From assembly GCA_964023275.1 (NCBI GenBank), contig OZ029914.1, positions 11,886,341-11,950,340 of the forward strand: DNA of 64,000 bases, in the 5' to 3' direction. Positions within the stretch are counted from its first letter, which is position 1. The number at the start of each line of letters is the position of its first letter. Under the pieces are notes generated by a model. The model was not told where the DNA came from, did not search any database, and saw only the letters and a program-made list of their open reading frames with translations. Positions 1 through 12,800 of the stretch are shown one piece after another. Made by a program: the position numbers and the translations under genes. This DNA comes from Norana najaformis (Eukaryota; Annelida; Clitellata; Crassiclitellata; Hormogastridae).

Positions 1-127
1 TGTAAATGTCGTTTAGTAACGAGTTTTAACCATATCTTGTCTTGTCTTGCCAAGAATGAATTTAGGTCATCAATCGATGCACAATGACAGATAATAGTAC
101 CATTTCCAGCATTTTGTTGTTTCACAG

Positions 128-267
128 ATATAGGAAAATCAAAGCCCAATAAAAGTGATCAATATGAAGCAATAGAACTGGAGGAACCGGAAGAAGACCA
201 GAAAAGACCAAGGGGTACCGGTTCAACCTACATCTTGATACTGGCTAACTATGTTGCAATTAATTAG
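128..267 (+). CDS. Terminal exon (cytoplasmic tail) of a receptor-like gene, partial
   Basis: The exon follows a good acceptor (tttgttgtttcacag) and is open in phase 1 to a TAG at 265-267. It encodes about 45 residues, acidic in the middle (EAIELEEPEED) and ending in ANYVAIN. A related exon at 26367-26467 ends in ANYRVN, and both stop at the same place, so the stop looks real. The motif YEAI fits a tyrosine-based sorting or signalling motif (YxxI). The phase matches the phase-1 exons of the Ig receptor gene at 14492-19851, so this is probably the last exon of a similar receptor whose other exons lie upstream of the window. Function is inferred from phase and context only. Confidence 0.5.
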
Positions 268-740
268 GTCTAGTTTATTATTCATCAAAAGTTCTCATCA
301 AGTTTCTTCGACATTGTCCAGTTTTCTTGTCTACGATTGTGCTGATAATCATTTATTGCCTCATTAAATGCAGTGCAACATTTGACAACATTGTTCTAAC
401 TACTCCCGTTTTGAAACCAATCGATAAAACATTTGGATGGCTCAAAGAATGTTAAGCACATCATATATATTATGGGGACGGAGCATTAGGTCAAGTTGCC
501 TAGGGCGTTTTCGCCAATCATGGAGACAAGTTCACTTTTTGGCGAAATTTTGGAAAAATACGATATAGTTTCATGTATATACTGTCAACGTAGCTATAAC
601 TTATGTGGTGTTTACGACTATTGGACGCCAAGCATTCAATTGAGATTAAACCCGAAGTAAAGTTATAGGTTGTCAAGGACAAAGATTATAATATCCTGTC
701 TTTACCGTGATCTTTGTATTGTCTTGTCTTTTATTGATTT
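268..740. other. Non-coding, paralogous to 26468-26900
   Basis: No coding exon seen. It aligns by eye with the segment after the second tail exon (shared stretches around 470-560 and 26660-26760), so it belongs to an old duplication that carried the tail exon and the NHL exon together. Confidence 0.45.
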
Positions 741-744
741 TAGC

Positions 745-1175
745 CATCGTCGATCCGAATTTAGGCCGCACCATGCACCGTCCGTCTCCAGGTGTTTCTA
801 TCTTCAGTTGTCCTCAGTAGAGTATGCTAACTGACTCAGTTAATCCTGTCCAAGACTCTATTTTCTCAATCTTGGTTGTTCGTGGTATTCCACGTGTTCT
901 CGATCCAGATGTTGTACCCTGCAGTATTTCTTTCTCCAAACATTCTCCGTTTTCCTCATAATAAGACCAAAGTATGTTAACTTCTTTGACTCGATATTAC
1001 TTAACAGCTGGCGTTCAATGCTGGTTTGTTCCAGTACGCATTCGTTGGTTTTCCATGCCATCCAAGAAATCTTCAGTATCTGCCTCAGTGCCTTCATTTC
1101 AAATACATTTATCCTCATTTCACCTGTTCTCTTGATGGTCCACCTTTCACAACCATAAGCTGCTACTGGCCATGG
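745..1175 (-). mobile_element. LINE reverse-transcriptase 3' remnant
   Basis: Minus-strand reading 858-1118 contains the conserved tail seen after the RT domain of many non-LTR elements (ILKISWMAWKTNECV, then LTYFGLIMRK). The paralogous region near 26.9 kb lacks it, so it inserted after the duplication. It is short, with frames broken at both ends, and is a dead fragment. Confidence 0.6.
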
Positions 1176-1714
1176 TCTTTGTATATGTTGTACTAAATAA
1201 CAACAACTCGTCTTATTGGTTGCATCAATGATAGCCTATTGAATAATGTCAATAACTTTGCAAATTTTTTGTCTAATTAATAGTATTTGAGATTAGGTAG
1301 TTTTACGTTGTGTGGCGTTATGAAGACGCATTTTTAAAGTAACGGAGCTACATGCTTTCTCGTTGACGGTCATGAAAATGCTCTTGTGAAAGTCCCTGTC
1401 TGATCTTTTCTACGTATCTTTGGATGAAACTGTCGATGTGATCTTGTTACTTTTACTGTTGTTGCATCTCGATTTTTTCCTCATTTGCTGTCCCTTTATT
1501 TCTGTCTGTCTGTATCATAACCTTTCACTACCTTTATCTCTTTCGCAGTTATGATCATCACCATCACTTTTCTGTTTTATTCGAGTTCAAATGTTCAAAT
1601 CAAGAAGTTAAATAAACATTTGTTTTATTTTTAGAAGTTTAGACCAATATTATTATTTAAAAACTATATAGGCTTAATATTTTAAGTACTTATTGGATTT
1701 GTTTGTATTTTCAG

Positions 1715-2613
1715 TTGCACTTCCAGATATATACAAATTGGATCCAGTTTTAGTTCAGACGATCAGAACAAAAGCCACAGAAGAAAAGAAATTGATCGGT
1801 GGATTGACGATCTTAGACAGGGAATTGTTTGTTCTGACTGATTTGAGTTCAGAAGTTGAAGTTTACGATTCAATGAATTTCAGTTTCAGTCGTCGATGGA
1901 ATTTGAACGAGTTAAAACGTCCCTGGGATATGCGTTCCTGCGACAGAAATAAATGTCTCTACATCTTCGATTTAAAAGGTCCTTATGTTTATTCGAGTGA
2001 AATCTTGAGGATTGATCCAAATGGAATATTACAGGAGAAATGGTCAACAGATTGTGGAGTCGGTTATGGTCGTTTGTCAGTTACAGATGAATCGAATGTC
2101 ATTTTAACTGCGCAGGAGAAAAATAAATTAAATGAATACTCGTCAGATGGACAATTGATCCGACAAATAAATCTATCATCTGAAGCAGGTATTCATCATC
2201 CATTCCATGCTATAAAACTGACTAATGGTTGTTTCGTTTTCAGTCATGGCGATAAAGGTGCTGCTATACCGAGAGTATGTACTGTGGATACAGATGGACA
2301 ACTCAGGGAGGAATTTGATGGAAAACGTAGATCGACCATCGGGCAAATGAACAATCCATTATATTTGGCCGTCGATAGAAATGGATTCCTGATGGCTGCT
2401 GATGCAAGGAACGGTCGAGTTTTATTATTGGATTCGGTCTTAGAATTTAGGAGTACAATTCTCTCAAAAGAAAAATATGGATTACGATGTCCAACGAGGA
2501 TTCTTGTGGATGAGACAAATAATCGACTATTTGTGGCTGACAACGAATGGGACTCTGAGAACAATAAGTATTACGATGGACAGATTATCGTTTTTGAGTT
2601 TAGTAAAATATAA
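1715..2613 (+). CDS. NHL-repeat beta-propeller exon, first copy
   Basis: A long terminal exon following the acceptor gtttgtattttcag, entered in phase 1, with stop TAA at 2611-2613. The product has about 300 residues of repeating beta-propeller blades of NHL type: GxxxxPxxIxxD-like units such as LYLAVDRNGFLMAADARNGR and CPTRILVDETNNRLFVAD. NHL propellers bind RNA or protein and usually end TRIM-like or similar multidomain proteins. No RING, B-box or coiled coil precedes it here. The paralogue at 27368-28251 shares its layout and phase. Since all nearby receptor exons are also phase 1, it may be an alternative 3' exon of the receptor locus; otherwise its upstream exons are outside the window. 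Domain call strong, gene membership uncertain. Confidence 0.75.
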
Positions 2614-2626
2614 TATTTGAACTTGC

Positions 2627-2632
2627 AATAAA
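2627..2632 (+). terminator. Poly(A) signal AATAAA
   Basis: AATAAA begins 14 bases after the NHL stop codon, a plausible polyadenylation signal for a very short 3' UTR. Confidence 0.55.
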
Positions 2633-3138
2633 GGCACTTTGTATTTTTACTTTATTACTGCACCTATAATGTTTTGATTAATTTTTTTCTAAAGGATCAC
2701 TTTGCTGCTAACACTGAAGAAATTGTTAATGCCTGTCCAGACTTATCGGAGTGATAATTCGCAGGCTTGGCTGAATATACAATTATATCACTGAAGAGAA
2801 TATCTTGTTTTTCGAGCTTTTCCTAACTGCTAGAACGTTCCTCACGATATGCATATCGAAGTGGGTTGAGAATTTGGGGAGATATGGCAGAAAAGTTAGA
2901 GTCTCCAGTTCAATTTCATAAAAAAGAAGTACAGTCCTATGGGCTAAGCCTGAGAAGCAGCCATGGGTGTGATGTACTAGCTTCTTCATTTTTCTTAGCC
3001 TTTGCACATTAGGGCGGGTGCCCAGTCTTCTCCCTCGCTGTCTAATCTTACAACGGACGGTAAGTGTACTCATTATAGCTGAGATCGCTTGGTGGCGTAA
3101 GTGGAGCCGAAATAAGGCGAGATCTCAAAAGATATTTT

Positions 3139-3202
3139 CCCTGAAGGGGATTTGAACCCCCGATCTCTCGGTTGATAATACAGCGCACTAACCACTACAG
3201 GG
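3139..3202 (-). repeat. tRNA-like sequence (tRNA-derived SINE head or tRNA pseudogene)
   Basis: On the minus strand the segment starts CCCTGTAGTGGTTAGTGCG (A-box-like) and ends GGGGGTTCAAATCCCC (B-box and T-arm), closing with TTCAGGG, which pairs with the start except at one position. It is about 64 nt, too short for an intact tRNA, and the spacing between acceptor stem and D arm is reduced. A SINE head or decayed tRNA copy fits best. Confidence 0.5.
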
Positions 3203-4619
3203 ATTAGAACATGGCGAACCCCTCCAAAAATGCAAAATGTGAAAACTGTATAGTGTTGCTAATTTAGCATTATTCTGATATCAATGGATGCTGCTATAGA
3301 AGAGTGAACGTTACCTTAACGTTATCTATAAACTAGTTTTTAATCTAATTCACACACGTCTTGTTGAGCATAACCGAACAAATTGGGCAAATTGGGATTA
3401 AAACTCAAAAAGTCCTGTGAGACTTCGCAATTGAATACAGTTTAAAACTGCCAAGCAGGGAACCAGCACCGAAGAAAACAATGGACCTACCTAATACAGT
3501 CACTTAATTTGCGTTTACTGCACAGACATCACTAAATATTTCAGTCGATTGCTCCATCGAACTCGAACAGCTGGACCTTGACACATTATGACTAAGTTAG
3601 TGGAAGAGAATTGCTGCATCGCAGGAGCCATGAATCGTCTATATTTGGAGGTGTCTTCGTTCGAGACTTGATGCGTTTAGAAATCCCGTTAACTTTCCTC
3701 AGACCTCCTCGTACAAGCACAAAGTGCCTTCATGTTTGCATTACTCGCCTTGGATAGCTGACACGTTCTGTAGTATACCATTACCTGTGGATTCAAAATA
3801 CTTCATCTTAACATAAAAGTGAAATATAAGATTCGAATCGACTAAATCGTCTCTTGTAGGCCTGTGTGTATATACGTTCGTCCTGTAATAAACTATTGGC
3901 GAATACCAACAGTGTATTCAGCGCTGCTCCTGTGCTCACATTAGCGTTATCGACAAGGTGCCTATTTGAAGTCTCTATATCCAACAAAATCCGTTCTTAG
4001 AAACTGACGTCATGAACCAATTGTGAAGAAATAGAATACTGGAGATCATCAGGCTGTGATCAGAGATGGAGAGATGGAAGGAGGTTCCGTTATAACTATA
4101 ACCCACGTGTAATTGTCGCGGTTTTTTATCAGTTCTAGCCAGCTGCCGTGCGTGTGTGTGTGTAGTCCCTTTGACATGCTGATTCAGCAAAGCTTGTTGT
4201 GAGTTGCGTCAGTTTAACAGATGATGAACAGTCCGGATTCTACATATGGATGTTTGAATCACCCGTCACAATCAGCTGCGAGCTGAAGGTCGACAGATGC
4301 TCCAGTAAGATAATTAATTTATAGATGAACGACGATCACGGCTGCGTCGTTACGAGGTCGCAGTATAGAGGTTACATAGAAACCTCCAAACTGTTCATGT
4401 ATAGTTTCACACTCGCAGTTCATCTAGTTTTCCAATGTACAAATTACATGAAACTATCGAAGTGTGAAGTATGCACAAAATTTTCAAATTATAATATACA
4501 CCATCGAACCCTATCTTAAATGAGGTGTACTTCCAACTAACTACGCAAACACTTCAAACTTTCGAGTATAAAACTAATATATTTATAGATGTCCTCTGAC
4601 GTTTCCAAACAAACATAAT

Positions 4620-4620
<1 letters not shown>

Positions 4621-4650
<30 letters not shown>
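4621..4650. repeat. (TA)n(GA)n microsatellite
   Basis: Seven TA units run directly into a GA tract. Confidence 0.85.
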
Positions 4651-4651
<1 letters not shown>

Positions 4652-5109
4652 CGTACACAGAGAATTTAAAATCGTCTGAGCTTCTCCACCGCCGGTAATT
4701 CGCTTCACAACCTCGACTCTTCATGCAGTCCGTCAGACAGAAGCCTTCATCGAATTCCCCCGAATTATATTTCAAACATCAACTGGCTCTACAAGACAGC
4801 GACATATTTAGCCCTATATTTTACGTAAGCCTGGTTTTTGTTCGCAGTGTACACATGCCCATCCTTCACACTAGCCAGCCAGATACGGATCACCAGATTA
4901 AGACTTTGTATACAGCATTTTTGTAACAATGCTGACGATGATGACATCTAGAATGGAAGATGGCTGGAATCCGCCCGCTTGATGCTTACTACTGAGCATT
5001 ACAAATTATAAAGTTAAGTCAGTCAAGCGCTTCAAACCTAAACATATTCTCTTACCTCAAAAACGCTCTTGACTTTCATAATATTTTGATTCGTATAATA
5101 CCGCGAGAC

Positions 5110-5300
5110 GGCATGATAGCTGAGCGGCTATAGAGTTGTTTTTTTATCTCTGCAACCTAGGTTGGAATTCTGGGCACGTTGTTCGAAATGTCGATCTCTG
5201 CATAACTTCGCAAACCATCATCTTCGATATGAACGTCTCCTTCAATTCATGTGCAATACGGACGCATGAATGATTAGAAAGCGCTACTGGGGGTAAAACT
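5110..5300 (+). repeat. tRNA-derived SINE
   Basis: GGCATGATAGCTGAGCGGC resembles an RNA polymerase III A box, and GGTTGGAATTC about 55 bases further on resembles a B box. A related head may start near 9366 (catagctgagcagttagg). The 3' extent is uncertain. Confidence 0.45.
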
Positions 5301-7899
5301 CGTGTGAACTGCTCAGATATCTTGCATTTATATTATACATCTAAATCATTATTAACAGATTTCTCCATTTTCAAGCGAAAGCGACTGCTAAGGACATTCC
5401 ATCTGTAGAGATCTCTTGGTGAAGACTATACAATGCCAAGGAAGAGGGAGAGGTCAGAAGAAAGAATAGGTTGGGTTAGTAGTTGTCTGTATTAAGATTC
5501 ATAAGTTATGTATATAAGCTTACATAAGATTTCTAAATCACGTGGATACAAAAGATACAGATTCACAAATAGTTTCCATCATCTGTCTGGCTTTGCTTGA
5601 TGAAATACAAATTACTGCAGCATGGCGAATAGTTTGTGAGTTTACTTTTTGTTTGTTAATTTTGGGAAACTACTGTTATATGAATTCCGTTTTAGTTTGT
5701 CTGATCATGTTTCTTTTGGAAACCACTATCTCTGCTGATTGAACATTGAAAAATAACTCTTTATCATCATAAAGTAGAAATGGTCACCAATTTACGTCAG
5801 TAGATGTCAAAGGGAAAACTCAGAAGGAACCCTATCCGTCCAGTCATGAGTAATTGCCCCATTCCAGCTGTCCGTCCTTTAGTGATCGGTAATTGAATAC
5901 CCTTCTATGTAAATATTTACTTTGCGCATTTATAAAATCCTCTTGAGGACTTTGCTCTAAAACGAGCTAAGCGCTAATAAGCTTTCACGTTTTCTAAGTT
6001 TTCACTGGTCCTTGATCGTTGCCTATAAATAATAAACTCACATGCGCACATGCGTAAATAAGCACATGCGTTAACGCACATGCGTTAATAAGCCTTCACT
6101 GTAGCTATCATCAAATAATAATAATGATTATTTATTATAATTATAATTGTTGTTATAAAATTTACGAAGCCCAATTCAGTATAACTAAATGCCCCGGAAA
6201 CGTGCTAAAATACATTGCATAAAAGATTTGGTAGGAAAAGAACTTTTAATATCTTTTGTTTACTGTATAGTGGTATGTTCTATATATCTGGCTAGTTATA
6301 TGGCCCTCTTTAAACCTGTCAGATGCGCTCGTGCGCATTGAATTATTTTTATAACTCATCTAGGGCCTATAATTTCGACGATTATCTTTATGCTGAAAAT
6401 GACGAAGATGATGATGATAGTGAAGGTGATGATGTTTATGATGTTGTTGTTGATGATGATGATTTTAGTATTTAAAGATAGTGATGTGCTGAAATATTTT
6501 CTGAGCTGAAAATGACAAAAACGTGACAATGATGGCATGTGACCGACTGTGAATACTGATGGTGACCTATACATGGCTAATCATGTCAACTCCCTCTGCA
6601 GATCCTGCTGCTATCGGCTGTGTCGGATGTGGACGCAATTTTATTTTTAGTGCTGCATCGATCCCCGTCCATTCAGTGGATGGAGTTTTATCCTTGCAGA
6701 CATGCCCAATAATTATTTCCAGAAACACAAGTTCCCGTCTCTCCCCCACCTGGATGAATAACATGCTTTTCTCGACTTATTTCAACTGGCATATTAGGAT
6801 CGCAAAAAATCAAATCCAAGTGTATCTTCACCTTAATGGCTCCGGAAAATAAAACAACTGACAATCACGGCAGAAACGGATTGTTAAAACCTGGCAATGG
6901 TGAAATATTTGATTGGTAACATCGCAAAGGCCAAAGCAGGATACTAAAAGCCAGATACACAACCCACCGTAACAGCTCCTCTGTCTTCTTCTCTCTGATC
7001 GCCTGGCAACCTGACTTTTCTGTATCTTCTGAATAACCTAACATTTTCCACCATGGTCTCAGAGAAACCATGCATATCTATAAATACTTGCGCATTCATC
7101 AGGATTATGGAACTGTGCTCTAGTCTTGTCCATCTACACATAAAACATCATGCACGCTCAGCGACACATTGATTGCCAAATGCGACTAACGTATTAAAGT
7201 CTCTTTTGCAGTTTGTCAGATTCATTATATTAATCTGTTTGTGCATGAGGCAGCAGCTCCAGATAATTTCCTGATAGTGACCAACTTTGGAACTAGAATT
7301 CTTCATTGCCAACCGCTCGAGGACAATCCAAATACTATAACATCCGAGGACGCTGGAATCCAGAAATCTATGCTCTTTGTAGTTTCGGCTGGATAAAATT
7401 AATGCAGTTGCATGGAAAGATGCAAGTGGACTCGCTTGCCGAAAATGTTACCTCGGTTGACAGTTTGAGAAGAAATTGCCTTCTGTATTGTCGTTCCACG
7501 CTTCTGCATCTGTAGACCTCACTATTTTTCAATACACGAGTTTTGGATTGAGTTTAGAAAGGCCAAAATCTTAAAATCACTTGGATGGGCAAACCTAATG
7601 ACACTGGTACGAGGTAGGGCATTAATTCTTAGGAACCTAACTCATTGGATATACTTTCTACATTGCTTGTAGGCATGTTTTAAGTACATAATACCTGGCA
7701 ATTGACCATGTTGCCGGACCATTAATGGTCTTAAGGTCGTCCATAAAAGACATCCACAAGAAAAGCATGTACTTTTGACCCCTCCCTCCTCCCTGTCTGC
7801 GCATTTGGCATTACCCTCTGCATCTCCCTTTGCAGACGTCTGCACTTCAGTGGTGTAAAAGACCTAGACTAGGCTACCCTATTGACTTTGCAGGGCTAA
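5301..7899. other. Intergenic, no supported gene
   Basis: No frame here shows splice sites with coherent phase or a known domain. There are low-complexity tracts: GCACATGCGT units at 6040-6095 and GAT-rich DNA at about 6400-6463. Confidence 0.45.
6040..6095. repeat. GCACATGCGT short tandem repeat
   Basis: The unit CACATGCG occurs four times within 56 bases, with TTAA or TAAATAA spacers. Parts resemble the NRF-1 core but no promoter is evident. Confidence 0.6.
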
Positions 7900-9260
7900 C
7901 TGTTGTGGGGTGAGGTATTTTGATGCTGCATCATTCAGCAAAGAGAATAATTATATTCAATGCTATGCACACTGTCTGCTGTTTGACTGAAGTTGATGTT
8001 TAAGGCAAAGGCTCTAGGGTAATAACTGTTAGTACCTAATCAAGATGCAGATTCCGCAATGGGCATAACCTTCCTCCCTGTCTCCGCATTTGTCTGCTTG
8101 TTTGTTGACCACTCTCTCTCCTTTCTGTCTGCTCAGCCGATAGATATATGACATGCTAAAATGCATTACTAATTAACATTGTCATTGTGGATATCCTTAA
8201 TTAAATAACCACATGTATCAAATTTAGTTGCAGTCTTCCTCATTGGGCAAACTTTCCTTCCTTGTCCGCTTTTGTTATCTTGTCTCTTTCCTATCCCCTC
8301 TCTCCTTGCTCAGCCGATTGACCCTAAAAAAGCATTTAGTTATTTGCTTAGTTTTTGCGGATAGCCTTTCAACTGACGACCGCTAAGTATATAATAATGC
8401 CTGGTAATCAGCACTGTTGCCAGAAGCTTCAAGGTCTTGCAGTAGGTTTCTGACTGAGCTTACAGTCAAATCGTGTATCTGTTGATCTTGGTGAGTGAAA
8501 CTTTAGATTGTTGAAGGATGACACAAGTTGGTTATGCAAAAGATTTTTTCGTTTATATAATATCTTAGCAGATTTCATTTTTTGCCTAAAGTGTTTAGAG
8601 AAGAAAATATAAAAACTCTGGTCATTAGATGGAAACTTAAAAATCGATAGATGCATATTTCGAAAGTCTTTGTCACAGATTTTGATGGTATTATAGTTTC
8701 TGGTAAGCATTTTTGTAATATGACTTAGAGGAAACTTGTTTGGTTGTCCTAATCTCTTTGATTGGGGAAAATAATGAAGGAAGGTAAAGATACCGAATGG
8801 AAATGCAAAGTTTTATAGAAAAGATTAACGGTTGCTTAATCGCAGACCATTCTTTGACAGCAGAATTTAACGCTATTTTTGTATGGCCATCTGCTGTGGT
8901 TGTAACATTTCGATAATGAACTGCCAGTTTCCAATGACAGGAAAGGATTCAAAGTATAAACCCAACTACGAATGGATGACATTTCGTCAAGTGCTTGCAT
9001 GTCTCATCATTGGTTCTTCGTGAGAAAAGTGCTTGATATTTGTTGAAGTTTTGTTTTTATTTGTCGTTCACTATTTTGATTTTGATTTTAGTGGCGTGGA
9101 GATTGTTTTCTCTGTCGTTGTTCCGTTGGTTTCTTGTTTTCAAAATTTTTAAAATAGTTTAAGCACTTCTCTGTCTTTTGAAAAGAAATTTCCTGTAGAG
9201 TCATTAAAAACTGATATAAATGTGTATTAGCCTTGTTCATAGCATAACCTAACCATTTGG
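7900..9260. repeat. Long dispersed repeat, copy A
   Basis: This segment aligns by eye with 48920-50100 over most of its length. Shared blocks include the one with aaaactctggtcattagat, the one with tttcgaaagtctttgt, and the block with ttcaaaatttttaaaatag followed by agtttaagcacttctctgt. Parts recur at 54180-54620, 58720-59100 and 62380-63170. No clear coding frame; the family is unidentified. Confidence 0.6.
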
Positions 9261-9827
9261 GTGCTTTTATGTACTACATGATATTTTCAACTCAAAGATT
9301 TTTTATCGGCCAGGTAGAATTATCATGCCAATTTATGTATAAACTCCATATCCAAAATTATACCTTCATAGCTGAGCAGTTAGGACTTGCGCAAGACGAC
9401 AGAAATTAGGAACCCAGTGATCTTCCTCGTTTTGGCAAAAATTTGTGACATCACGATGACTGTTCTTTTTATAGTAATTAATTATTGTGTTAAATTAACG
9501 TTCCATATCGCAGATGAGATGGTAAATTTGACTAGAAAACAGATTTATATTTGGTTGATTGGCAGTTTTGAAGATCACTTCGGTTATGCGAAGCTACGTA
9601 CACAATGATAGGATCTCAAGATGTTGTTTATTTCCATACATAAAGGAATCAGAGTCTGGATGATAGCGTGAAAGAAACGGTCGCTATGATACTTTCAATT
9701 TGGGAAAGATTCCAACGAGGCTAAGAATCATGTTTAGGATCAGCTACGACGTCTTCACAGGAAATGGCAATACCTCAAAAAATGTATTTCGATGAAGTCT
9801 GACACCGAAGAGTGAAAGCACAATGCT
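9261..9827. other. Intergenic, possible SINE fragment
   Basis: A weak tRNA-like A box occurs near 9366. The open frame 9387-9608 has no known motif and I do not support it as a gene. Confidence 0.35.
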
Positions 9828-11345
9828 TTGAAGAATTTCTTACAGGATCTCTTTGATATTACACATCAAGATGCTATGACTATAACCAAGATAGAAGAGG
9901 ATCGGCAGTTTTTGAAAGCACAGCGTGAGAAAGGACGACGTGGTTCCATGGCAGGCCTTGATGATGTCAAACTTGCAAAACAAGAAGAGAGAGCGCTGAC
10001 AAGATCAGCATCAGATGCACAGCGTGACGAACGATATCGTGTAAGTACAGCTGTAGCGACGTCATCTCAGGAAGAGGCGTCATCAGATAGTAACTGTTCA
10101 GAAAAAGAGCCAGAACCTTCAACGTCTGCTGTGCCAACAAAGTGGCAAAGGCGAACAATCTCTGAAGTTACTCGTGATGTTACAGCAGCTCTGGATCGCA
10201 CCAAAACTAGCAGCAGGCCTCTCACGATGATGCCTCTTATACTTTTCTTCTCTCGCTGCATCCAATCTATATGATGCAGCACCAGCAAGTGAGCTGGTCA
10301 TCAGTCCATCTGCAATCCATATAACAAAGAAAGATAACCAAGCAGCCTTAGCAGATGAGATTCGTGAAACTTTCAATCCAAAAGTCTCCCTACTATCCCA
10401 TGGGACGACATGATTATGCCAGATTTTACAGGAACTGGGCGAGGTTGTGTTGATCCCCTACCAATAATGGTAGCTTGTAAGGATATAACCAAGCTATTGG
10501 CCATCCCCAAACTCCAATACGGGACTGCTGCCGTCATGGCAGATTCGTGTTTGGCCGAGATCAGAAGTTGGGGATTGGAAGACAGAATCGTGGCCATGTG
10601 TTTCGACACAGCGGCAAGTAACATGGGTTGCAAGGGCGGCGTATGCATCAAGCTGGAAACGGAATTAGGAAAGGACCTCTTGAACGTTGCCTGTCGACAT
10701 CATGTTTTAGAAATTGTTCTAAAAAAGGTGTTTTCACTTCGTGATTGTGCAAGGTCTCCACAATTTCCATGACTTCTGGCCCCAAAATCGATCAGGCCAA
10801 GTATCGCACAGCAATGGATGATAAAAACGCAGAACAGCGTGTCAAAGATATTCGAGAAAATGTCATCACCTTCGCATTGCAGCAACTGAGTACTGAACAC
10901 CACAGAGATGACTACGAAGAGCTACAAGAATTGATAGTCATTTTCTTAGGTAGAATTGTTCACAAAAGGAATAAAATTCAGCTACCCAGAGGCATCTCAC
11001 CGGGCGCGTTGGATGGCGCGTGCGATCTTTGCGATCGAGATATGGCTTTTCGGAGAGCAGTTTCCCATTCAACAAAGCCAGAGCACAGAGAGGGCATTTC
11101 GATAATACTACTCTCAACAGATGTGGAATCATTTACTTCGAGTGTCAATTTTTGTGACCATAACCTACAGGAAGTACTGGTTCAACTGTACACAACCCAA
11201 TGAAGCCCCAAGGATCGTTCTTCAATTCTAGGAGGCAATCCATACCCAGACAAGGAAGTCTCGCCGGTCGCCCTTACTGCTTTTTCCCGACACCTTTAGT
11301 GTTTGGTTCAACTACAAAAGCATTATTCGATTTCTTCACCACTTC
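9828..11345 (+). pseudogene. Degraded DNA-transposon transposase-like gene
   Basis: Three plus-strand frames follow each other (9828-10274, 10410-10772, 10745-11203) and read as one broken protein. The middle part has IRSWGLEDRIVAMCFDTAASN and ACRHHVLEIVLKKVF, a pattern I recognise from transposase-like proteins repeated in many invertebrate genomes: an RNase-H-like D followed by a C/H motif. The last part switches frame again near 10980, where another frame continues the similarity (ARWMARAIFAIEIWLF) to beyond 11180. Several frameshifts and stops make it non-functional. I cannot assign the superfamily with confidence; a hAT-like DDE enzyme is one possibility. Confidence 0.5.
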
Positions 11346-11391
11346 CACCACCAAACATTTTCATATCCTGGAATTCGATGACGCTTTTCTT

Positions 11392-11488
11392 GATATGATG
11401 TCTTTTGTCTCACTGTATGATTGTTCCGACTCTCATTGTTGCAATGAGAGTCGGAACAATCATACAGTGAGACAAAAGACATCATATC
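11392..11488. repeat. Perfect 47-bp inverted repeat with 3-nt loop
   Basis: Arms 11392-11438 and 11442-11488 are exact reverse complements around the loop TTG. Both strands therefore code for the same peptide stretch (MMSFVSLYDCSDSHC). The hairpin sits at the 3' end of the ruined transposase. Confidence 0.9.
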
Positions 11489-11869
11489 CGACTTAAGAGT
11501 GACGAACGATTTGAAGAGAGGAGTGACTCTCATGTAGTCCTTCAATGAAGCCCTGGTCCGCAAAGAGGAAGAGAAATAATTTGTTCTGCAAATGGTCGAG
11601 TGCCGTAGAAACAAATTCCCAAAAGCACTGAAGTAAATAAATAAATGACAAATAACTGACAGTTCTGCTTTGGATTTTGCCTTATTTTCTAAATTTAAGA
11701 GTTGACATTTTTTGGATCTTTGAAAAATACAATGCATCACATTGCGCAAGTTCTAAATCTATTCTGATTTTCATCTAATTTGGCAGATAACAATGTTTCT
11801 CAAGGTGGAACACAAAAACAACCTGGCCGATATTAATTTTGAATCTCCAATTTTAAGACACACCCTAAC

Positions 11870-12190
11870 CATGATTAGCTGTTCTTGAAAGTGCAATAAA
11901 GTTTTAAGTTGCAAACAATTTTCTCCCACTGAGTTTTTTTCTGCACACACGAATCTGTCTGGGCTATTATATTATGTCAGCAACAACTCAATACAGCATG
12001 GAAAATCTTGTGCTTATTACTGTACAAAGCAGTCAGTTTTAAGGAATTTTGATGTTTTCGATGTCACTTGTAATTCACGATTCTAGTTACTGTAAAACGG
12101 ATATAAACGTAATGTAAAGAACACAAACTTCGTCACTGCATGAACAGTTAAACGGGGTTGCAGAGGAGTGTTTGTAGACCTGTAGGACTA
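11870..12190. repeat. Dispersed repeat fragment (tail section)
   Basis: Aligns by eye with 50135-50430, 54425-54600 and 59030-59370. Common blocks are tgttcttgaaagtgcaat, gtcagcaacaactca and tacaaagcagtc. It is the downstream part of the repeat seen at 7900-9260. Confidence 0.55.
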
Positions 12191-12234
12191 TAGGCCTACA
12201 CTGATCACGTGTGCAATGATGGGGTCTCGAGACT

Positions 12235-12427
12235 GAGGTCTTGGTCTCCAGACAATTTTGACACAAAAAATGTGGTCGTCTTGGTATAAGTCTCTGATAT
12301 GCCGGTCTTTGCCTTTTTTTGGTCTTAACACTGGTCTTGGTCTTGAACCTTGTGTCTTGGTCTCTAACACTGTAGTCTTGGTCTTGGTATCCTACCATGT
12401 AGTCTTGGTCTTGGAATTTTGGTCTTG
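12235..12427. repeat. Degenerate GGTCTTGGTCTTGG minisatellite
   Basis: The unit GGTCTT(GG) recurs more than ten times with 8-20 base interruptions. Open frames across it are a product of the repeat. Confidence 0.7.
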
Positions 12428-12479
12428 CTTACAACACTGCAGTTGTCTCGTCCAATGATAGGCCTATAATCAGCGCAAT

Positions 12480-12800
12480 GTGAAAATTTTGAAAAACTTA
12501 GGGTACTTTCGCATCAGCCGTTTTAAGTTTGGTCTTATAGCTCTGCATTATTCACCCTTGAGTGTTGACACGAGGATAAATAATGGGACTGAATTTTCCG
12601 GATATTTTTTACCACGGCCGGAGTTAGACTTTTCAAGTCTGGTGTCGACCCCCAATTAACTACATAAAATCCAGCCCTCTTACCAGGACACTGGTAAGCT
12701 ACATATATTTCGCATGCCAGCAGCCATTCAGTCATAATAATTGGTGTTTGAATTGAAATTCAGGGTTGCGATCGATTAAAGTTTTTAATCGATTAACAGC
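12480..12800. repeat. Dispersed repeat end ATCGATTAAAGTTTTTAATCGATTA
   Basis: Matches 58150-58340 and 59420-59670 (ctggtgtcgacccc, ccattcagtcataa, cgattaaagtttttaa). The three copies all end near the same ATCGATTAAAG motif, so this is probably one boundary of the repeat. Confidence 0.5.

Larger units (their letters stand above)
2633..5109. other. Intergenic, no supported gene
   Basis: Only short scattered open frames without start context, splice pattern or recognisable motifs. It contains the tRNA-like segment at 3139-3202 and the dinucleotide tract at 4621-4650; I see nothing else to support. Confidence 0.5.

Noticed and set aside
1693-1714. TTG at 1693 (and 27352) as a start codon for the NHL genes
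   Set aside because: These bases form the polypyrimidine tract and AG of a splice acceptor shared by both paralogues; the exon starts after the AG.
4325-4926. Short open frames around 4.3-4.9 kb
   Set aside because: No domain, no splice coherence, next to a dinucleotide repeat.
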